A stretch of 10,677 nucleotides of DNA from Actinomycetes bacterium. Lineage in GTDB: Bacteria; Actinomycetota; Acidimicrobiia; Spongiisociales; UBA5794. The stretch covers positions 1 to 10,677 of the forward strand of contig JAMBLH010000313.1 in the NCBI GenBank assembly GCA_023336875.1. Reading direction: 5' to 3'. This document shows, piece by piece, positions 6,900-10,677 of the stretch. The stretch's first letter is position 1, and each line of letters begins with the position of its first letter. Position numbers and translations under genes: made by a program. The notes beneath the pieces were generated by a model. That model had not been told where the DNA came from. It worked only from the letters and a program-made list of their open reading frames with translations, and did not search any database.

Positions 6900-6935
6900 A
6901 TGAAGAGCACGTTCACCACGATTATTATCATCTAG
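6900..6935 (+). CDS. Leader peptide MKSTFTTIIII with four Ile codons, upstream of cimA
   Basis: An 11-codon ORF reads MKSTFTTIIII and then TAG. Four consecutive isoleucine codons (ATT ATT ATC ATC, 6921-6932) form its end, preceded by threonine codons at 6909, 6915 and 6918. The content resembles the Thr/Ile-rich leader of the enterobacterial thr operon. There is no Shine-Dalgarno before the ATG, but the promoter predicts a transcript starting at about this ATG, which allows leaderless translation. The TAG overlaps the left arm of the hairpin at 6934-6960. The downstream gene makes citramalate, whose end product in this pathway is isoleucine. The peptide therefore very likely reports charged tRNA(Ile) level by ribosome stalling. 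The ORF is read directly; its translation and function are inferred. Confidence 0.72.
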   Translation: MKSTFTTIIII

Positions 6936-6960
6936 CGCACACGTCACACACGTGTGCGCT
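6934..6960 (+). promoter_or_regulatory. Leader hairpin 1 (perfect 11-bp stem)
   Basis: AGCGCACACGT (6934-6944) and ACGTGTGCGCT (6950-6960) are perfect inverted repeats around the loop CACAC. The left arm begins within the TAG of the leader ORF. A ribosome stalled on the isoleucine codons would therefore cover and open it, while a released ribosome would let it fold. That is the place expected for the pause or anti-antiterminator stem of an attenuator. Confidence 0.7.
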
Positions 6961-6963
6961 GTC

Positions 6964-6988
6964 GAACCCTCCGCAAGTCGGAGGGTTC
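6964..6988 (+). terminator. Leader hairpin 2, candidate attenuator terminator before cimA
   Basis: GAACCCTCCG (6964-6973) and CGGAGGGTTC (6979-6988) form a perfect 10-bp GC-rich stem around CAAGT, three bases after hairpin 1. It is followed by a pyrimidine-rich but imperfect tract, TCTCGTT. The stem is terminator-like, but the tract is too weak for a textbook intrinsic terminator. An actinobacterial U-poor terminator is possible. Because the hairpin ends eight bases before the cimA ribosome-binding site, an effect on translation initiation is possible too. I found only a short alternative pairing with hairpin 1 (TGCG 6955-6958 with CGCA 6972-6975), so a strong antiterminator is not obvious. 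Confidence 0.55.
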
Positions 6989-6995
6989 TCTCGTT

Positions 6996-7003
6996 GAAGG
7001 GGA
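6996..7003 (+). promoter_or_regulatory. cimA ribosome-binding site
   Basis: GAAGGGGA ends five bases before the ATG at 7009. This selects 7009 as the cimA start over an in-frame GTG at 6952, which lies inside the right arm of leader hairpin 1. Confidence 0.7.
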
Positions 7004-7008
7004 CAATC

Positions 7009-8631
7009 ATGAACCGATCGGTCGAGATCTACGACACCACTCTGCGCGACGGTACCCAGCAGGAGGGTATCTCTCTCACGGTACGCGACAAGCTCAAGAT
7101 CTGCGCATTGCTCGATGACCTCGGGGTGTCCTACGTCGAGGGCGGATGGCCTGGGGCCAATCCGAAGGAGGACGAGTTCTTCGAGAGGGCCCGCACCGAA
7201 CTCGACCTGGCAACTGCGACACTCGTCGCGTTTGGTGCGACCCGCAAGGCTGGTACGAACCCACAGGATGACCCGCAGGTTCAGAAACTCGTCGCCGCAG
7301 AGACCACCACGGTCTGTCTCGTTGGCAAGACATGGGACTACCACGTCGAACATGCCCTGCGCACGTCGCTCGATGAAGCGGTCGCGATGATCGGAGACAC
7401 AGTTGCGTACTTCAGGAGCCTGGACCGCGAGGTCTTCTTCGATGCCGAGCATTTCTTCGACGGGTACCGGACGAACCCCGAGTTCGCTGTTGCGGCGATT
7501 CAGGCAGCACACGATGCCGGCGCCGCGAGGTTGGTGCTGTGTGACACCAATGGGGGATTCCTGAGCCATGAGGTCGAACGCATCGTGGGAGAGGTCACCG
7601 AAGCCATCCCGGACGCCACATTTGGGTGCCACTTCCACAACGATTCAGGCATGGCAGTTGGTAACTCGCTCACCGCCGTCCAAACGGGCGTGTACCAGGT
7701 CCAGGGGTGCATCAACGGCTATGGGGAGCGCACAGGGAACGCAGATCTCTGTTCAGTGATCCCGAACCTCTCACTCAAGATGGGAATTGAGACGATTCCT
7801 GCGGATCGTATCGGACGTCTGACGTCGGTATCGCATCACATCGCAGAGGTGGTGAACCTCACCCTTGATCCACACCTCCCCTATGTCGGGGCATCTGCGT
7901 TCACACACAAGGCCGGCCTCCACACATCGGCACTTGCGAGACGACCCGACGCCTACGAACACCTGAGCCCCGCCGAGGTCGGCAACGCCACTCGGGTGGT
8001 CGTCTCGGAACTTGCAGGACGATCCACCGTGCTGGCCAGGGCAGAGGCCGCGGGGTTCAGCCTTACTCCTGAACAAGCACAGGCGGTTGTCGACGAGATC
8101 AAGACACGGGAACACGCAGGGTTCCTATACGAAGCAGCAGGAGGGTCGTTCGAGCTGCTGGCCCGCGAAGTCACGGGATGGGAACAGGAATTCTTCGATC
8201 TGGAGTCCTACCGCGTGTTCGTCGAGAATCGTGGCGGCGAGGTGATAGCCGAAGCCACCGTGAAGGTAGTTGTCGGAGGCGAGCGGATCGTGTCAACGCG
8301 AGAAGGCGACGGGCCCGTGGCTGCCATGGACGGCGCGCTCCGTTCCGCCCTACGCGGCGCGTTTCCGCAGGTGGATCGGATCAAGCTAACCGACTACCGC
8401 GTGCGTGACCTCGACAGCTCGGATGGCACGAATGCCAGGGTCCGTGTCCTCACAGAGCACTCAGATGTCGAATCGACCTGGGGCTCCGTCGGCGTGCACA
8501 CCAACGTCATCGACGCCTCGTGGACCGCTGTCGCAGACGGACTTGTCATCGGACTGCTACGGGAGCAAACTCGACTGGCCCGCACAACGGAGTCATGGAT
8601 AGTTGGCACTGGCGGTGGAACTCCCAGGTGA
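7009..8631 (+). CDS. cimA: (R)-citramalate synthase
   Basis: Citramalate synthase condenses pyruvate and acetyl-CoA to (R)-citramalate, the entry to isoleucine synthesis that bypasses threonine deaminase. The protein is 540 aa. The HMGL-like TIM barrel (about 1-270) starts with YDTTLRDGTQQEGISL (8-23), carrying Arg13/Asp14. It continues through LCDTNGG (177-183) and the metal-binding GCHFHNDSG (206-214, His208/His210) to GYGERTGNADL (237-247). A linker with THKAGLH (299-305) leads to a LeuA-type dimerisation/regulatory domain (about 365-525), where isoleucine feedback usually acts. The QVQGCINGYGERTGNADLCSVIPNL region and the overall layout fit the CimA branch better than 2-isopropylmalate or homocitrate synthases, though sequence alone cannot fix the substrate with certainty. 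The isoleucine-rich leader peptide upstream independently supports a role in isoleucine synthesis. A two-component pair follows on the same strand. Confidence 0.9.
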   Translation: MNRSVEIYDTTLRDGTQQEGISLTVRDKLKICALLDDLGVSYVEGGWPGANPKEDEFFERARTELDLATATLVAFGATRKAGTNPQDDPQVQKLVAAETTTVCLVGKTWDYHVEHALRTSLDEAVAMIGDTVAYFRSLDREVFFDAEHFFDGYRTNPEFAVAAIQAAHDAGAARLVLCDTNGGFLSHEVERIVGEVTEAIPDATFGCHFHNDSGMAVGNSLTAVQTGVYQVQGCINGYGERTGNADLCSVIPNLSLKMGIETIPADRIGRLTSVSHHIAEVVNLTLDPHLPYVGASAFTHKAGLHTSALARRPDAYEHLSPAEVGNATRVVVSELAGRSTVLARAEAAGFSLTPEQAQAVVDEIKTREHAGFLYEAAGGSFELLAREVTGWEQEFFDLESYRVFVENRGGEVIAEATVKVVVGGERIVSTREGDGPVAAMDGALRSALRGAFPQVDRIKLTDYRVRDLDSSDGTNARVRVLTEHSDVESTWGSVGVHTNVIDASWTAVADGLVIGLLREQTRLARTTESWIVGTGGGTPR

Positions 8632-8680
8632 TGGGTCCTGGGCTGGTTGGTCCGGTGGCTTGGGTAGGCATTGGATGGTA

Positions 8681-8694
8681 GAACCGATCGGTTC
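8681..8694. promoter_or_regulatory. 14-bp perfect palindrome upstream of the sensor kinase
   Basis: GAACCGATCGGTTC is a perfect palindrome 16 bases before the chosen kinase start. The first 12 bases also occur at 7011-7022, at the very start of cimA. It could be an operator for autoregulation of the two-component genes, but that is unproven. If the kinase instead starts at the ATG at 8675, the palindrome is coding. The rest of the 79-base gap after cimA shows no convincing promoter. Confidence 0.35.
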
Positions 8695-8710
8695 GTGCGA
8701 AGCTCACACC

Positions 8711-10048
8711 ATGGAGCCAGAATACAAGAACGAGTGGAGTCGGCGGAAACCCCTCGACGTTGGCACACACAACAGATTCGATCTCGGTCCGGTTGCCGCC
8801 ACGACAGCCGTAGCCGCCGTCGCGGCAGTTGCAGTCGCCGCAGTTCTGGCGCTGATCATTCCGGGACTCGTGGAGAGACACCTCCTCGAGGCCGAGGCGG
8901 CCTCGATCCAGGACACTGTCGATCAGATTGCTCGCTCCATCGGATCTGACGGAAATCTGACAGAAGCAAACTTCGCTCAGCTTCAGGTCGACGTCGAACA
9001 CACCTTGCTCGGCCGTGAAATCGTGCGTGTCAAGGTGTGGGACGATTCAGGGACCATCTTGTTCTCGGATGAGGAGCGGCTCATCGGAGCCACCTACCCA
9101 ATGACTGAGGACCTTCTTGCGGCATTCAGCGGAGAGTTGATCTCTGAGGAGCCCGATCTCGCGAGGCCTGAAAACCAGTATGAGCGGGACCTTGGAGATC
9201 TCCGCGAGTACTACGTGCCGATGGACAGCGGTACACAAGGCGTCGAAGCGGTGTTCGAGGTCTACGAGGTTGCCGACAAGCTCGTAGAAACCGTCGAGGA
9301 CATCCGCGTTGCTGTGTGGACCGCTCTCGGGGTCGGGGCCGCGATGCTTCTTGGAGCACTCACCGCTGCTGGTGTGGCGAACGCCCGAGCCGAGCGCAGA
9401 CGCCAGGCGCGGTCAGAGCGATTGATAGGGCAACTAATTGAAATCCGTGAAGATGAGAGGACCAGGATTGTCGGCGCGCTCCATGACGATATCGGGCAGC
9501 CGCTGTACCGGATTCTGTTTGGACTCCAGGCGAGCCGCGGGATGGTGGAGGAGGATTCTGAGGTGGGTCGGGAGCTCGAGCATCTCGATGGGCTCGTCAG
9601 GGAAGTGGATGCAACGTTGCGATCCGAGCTCACGACTCTGCGCGAGGAACCAGGTGTGGAGATCGATCTGGAATTGGCTCTTGCCGAACTGATTGAGGTG
9701 AGCGAGGCCAGGACGAACCTCGAGATCGACTTCGAATCGGATGTCGACACAGAGCTCCCACTTCCCCACCGCGCAACACTGTACCGTGCCGCCAGGGAGG
9801 CACTGTTGAACGTCGACAAACATGCACACGCCAGCTGTGTCACTGTCCGGCTCATCGAGGGACGAGATACAACGATGGTCGAGGTAATCGATAACGGCTC
9901 AGGCTCCGCTGGACAGCCAGGACTCGGCTTGACGACAACCAAGGACAGACTCGAGTCGATCGGTGGCGGGATCGACATCGTTGATGCCAAGGGTGGAGGC
10001 ACCCGCTTTCGAGCATGGGTACCCGTCGATCATCCGGAGCCACGATGA
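8711..10048 (+). CDS. Membrane sensor histidine kinase, NarL/DesK class (HisKA_3) with Cache-like sensor
   Basis: This 445-aa inner-membrane kinase has TM1 at about 27-52 (Ala/Val-rich), an extracytoplasmic segment at about 55-198 and TM2 at about 199-222. The extracytoplasmic part looks like a single Cache-type sensor: REIVRVKVWDDSGTILFSD (102-120), then an LIG and a Y-V-P strand near 168-170. The cytoplasmic HisKA_3 domain has phosphoacceptor His258 in ALHDDIGQPL. The ATPase has Asn367 in ALLNVDKHA, DNG at 394-396 and GLGL at 404-407. The ligand is unknown. Start choice is uncertain: the frame is open from 8603 (overlapping cimA) with another ATG at 8675. ATG 8711 was chosen because it gives a short natural cytoplasmic lead before TM1, although no strong ribosome-binding site is visible. 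It overlaps the response regulator gene by ATGA and presumably phosphorylates that protein. Confidence 0.9.
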   Translation: MEPEYKNEWSRRKPLDVGTHNRFDLGPVAATTAVAAVAAVAVAAVLALIIPGLVERHLLEAEAASIQDTVDQIARSIGSDGNLTEANFAQLQVDVEHTLLGREIVRVKVWDDSGTILFSDEERLIGATYPMTEDLLAAFSGELISEEPDLARPENQYERDLGDLREYYVPMDSGTQGVEAVFEVYEVADKLVETVEDIRVAVWTALGVGAAMLLGALTAAGVANARAERRRQARSERLIGQLIEIREDERTRIVGALHDDIGQPLYRILFGLQASRGMVEEDSEVGRELEHLDGLVREVDATLRSELTTLREEPGVEIDLELALAELIEVSEARTNLEIDFESDVDTELPLPHRATLYRAAREALLNVDKHAHASCVTVRLIEGRDTTMVEVIDNGSGSAGQPGLGLTTTKDRLESIGGGIDIVDAKGGGTRFRAWVPVDHPEPR

Positions 10049-10677
10049 TCAGGGTCGCTATCGCAGACGATCACCGAATAATCAGAGAGGGACTCGACCT
10101 GCTTCTTGCTGGCAGTGACAGCGTCGAGATCGTTGCACAAGCGTCCGATGGACCCGAACTCATCGAACTTCTCGAGACAAAAGACATCGACGTGGTTCTC
10201 CTCGATGTACGCATGCCGACGATGACAGGACTCAACGTTCTTGAGAGTATCAAGGAGCTCGGACTGGAAGTCGCTGTTGTCATGTTGAGCATGTACGGAG
10301 ATCCGGTATATGTGAGTCGAGCGATCGAACTCGGAGCATCGGGCTACCTGCTCAAAAGCGTCGGTCACGACGAACTTGTGACGGCGATCGAGATGGTCGC
10401 CGATGGGAAGTCGTACTTCCAGGCAGAGGCGAGTGGTCCCCTGGTCGCTCGCATGGTCGGAACCGACGCTCGCGGCCCCGTCGGCGAAATGACCGTGGAA
10501 CAACTGAAGATTCTCCAGCTCCTCGCCGAGGGTGTGGATAACTCTGGAATCGCTGATGCCCTATCCATCAGCGAGCCAACAGTGAAGGCAAAACTTCGAA
10601 CGATCTACGGCTCACTCGGAGTGCAGCGCCGCTCCGAAGCGGTCGCCGTTGCGATGCGCCTCGGGCTGATCACATAG
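10045..10677 (+). CDS. NarL/LuxR-family response regulator
   Basis: This 210-aa DNA-binding regulator is the partner of the preceding kinase. The receiver domain (1-120) has the acidic pair Asp8/Asp9, phosphoacceptor Asp54 in LLDVRMP, Ser82 and Lys104. A LuxR-type helix-turn-helix (about 147-207) contains LLAEGVDNSGIADALSIS followed by the recognition helix EPTVKAKLRTIYGSLGV. The start ATG at 10045 overlaps the kinase TGA (ATGA), so the two are co-translated. An ATG at 10015 is in frame but lies well inside the kinase gene and would add a non-family extension. The stop TAG is the last three bases of the window, so its terminator lies outside. Target genes cannot be read from here; autoregulation is common in the family. 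Confidence 0.95.
   Translation: MIRVAIADDHRIIREGLDLLLAGSDSVEIVAQASDGPELIELLETKDIDVVLLDVRMPTMTGLNVLESIKELGLEVAVVMLSMYGDPVYVSRAIELGASGYLLKSVGHDELVTAIEMVADGKSYFQAEASGPLVARMVGTDARGPVGEMTVEQLKILQLLAEGVDNSGIADALSISEPTVKAKLRTIYGSLGVQRRSEAVAVAMRLGLIT

Noticed and set aside
6952..7008. Upstream in-frame GTG start of cimA, 19 codons longer
   Set aside because: The extension would be encoded by the two leader hairpins, while ATG 7009 has a well-spaced GAAGGGGA and begins right at the conserved domain.
6928..7638. Long minus-strand frame opposite cimA (236 codons)
   Set aside because: It lies wholly opposite a well-supported cimA and its leader, shows no recognisable motif, and is the usual open antisense frame of high-G+C codon use.
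8603..8710. Longer starts of the sensor kinase (8603 or 8675)
   Set aside because: 8603 overlaps cimA and encodes a Gly/Trp-rich stretch unlike a kinase lead. 8675 remains possible, but it would make the 14-bp palindrome coding. The call at 8711 is a preference, not proof.
1..10677. Defence island, mobile element, CRISPR array or novel multi-gene system
   Set aside because: All large ORFs belong to known housekeeping or signalling families. There is no transposase, integrase, spaced-repeat array or unknown gene cluster. The unusual element here is the cimA leader, which is regulatory.

Overview
The window carries seven complete protein genes plus a very small leader-peptide gene. It looks like a chromosomal segment from an actinobacterium. 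The supporting signs are moderately high G+C, a GuaB3-type IMP dehydrogenase relative immediately upstream of guaA (a pairing common in Actinomycetota), a DesK/NarL-class two-component pair, GTG start use, and an apparently leaderless small ORF behind a TTGACC-N17-CATACT promoter. A deep-branching actinobacterial lineage such as Acidimicrobiia is a guess, not something the sequence proves. I see no mobile element, CRISPR array, tRNA or rRNA.

Left half (minus strand, read right to left): trpS (tryptophanyl-tRNA synthetase, 5787-6770), guaB3 (4561-5718) and guaA (GMP synthase, 2993-4561). The guaB3 stop and the guaA start share one base, so these two are almost certainly co-transcribed and translationally coupled for GMP synthesis. 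After a 183-bp gap lies a large orphan CheA-type hybrid kinase (122-2809) with Hpt, a long acidic linker, dimerisation/ATPase, CheW-like and receiver domains. Its stop codon sits inside a perfect 12-bp hairpin that is probably its terminator. Bases 1-103 beyond it hold short tandem and direct repeats and no gene.

Right half (plus strand): cimA, (R)-citramalate synthase (7009-8631), is followed by a membrane histidine kinase (8711-10048) and a LuxR/NarL response regulator (10045-10677). The last two overlap by ATGA and form one two-component system. The regulator's stop codon is the last three bases of the window.

The most interesting item is the cimA leader. In the trpS/cimA divergent gap a good sigma-70-like promoter places its start at or within a few bases of an ATG. 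That ATG opens an 11-codon ORF, MKSTFTTIIII, with four consecutive isoleucine codons preceded by threonine codons. The ORF's stop codon runs into a perfect 11-bp hairpin, a second perfect 10-bp hairpin follows, and then come the cimA ribosome-binding site and start. This is the architecture of a ribosome-mediated attenuator that would sense isoleucine, the end product of the citramalate pathway. An 8-G run lies in the promoter spacer. The leader, hairpins and promoter are read directly from the sequence; the attenuation mechanism is inferred.
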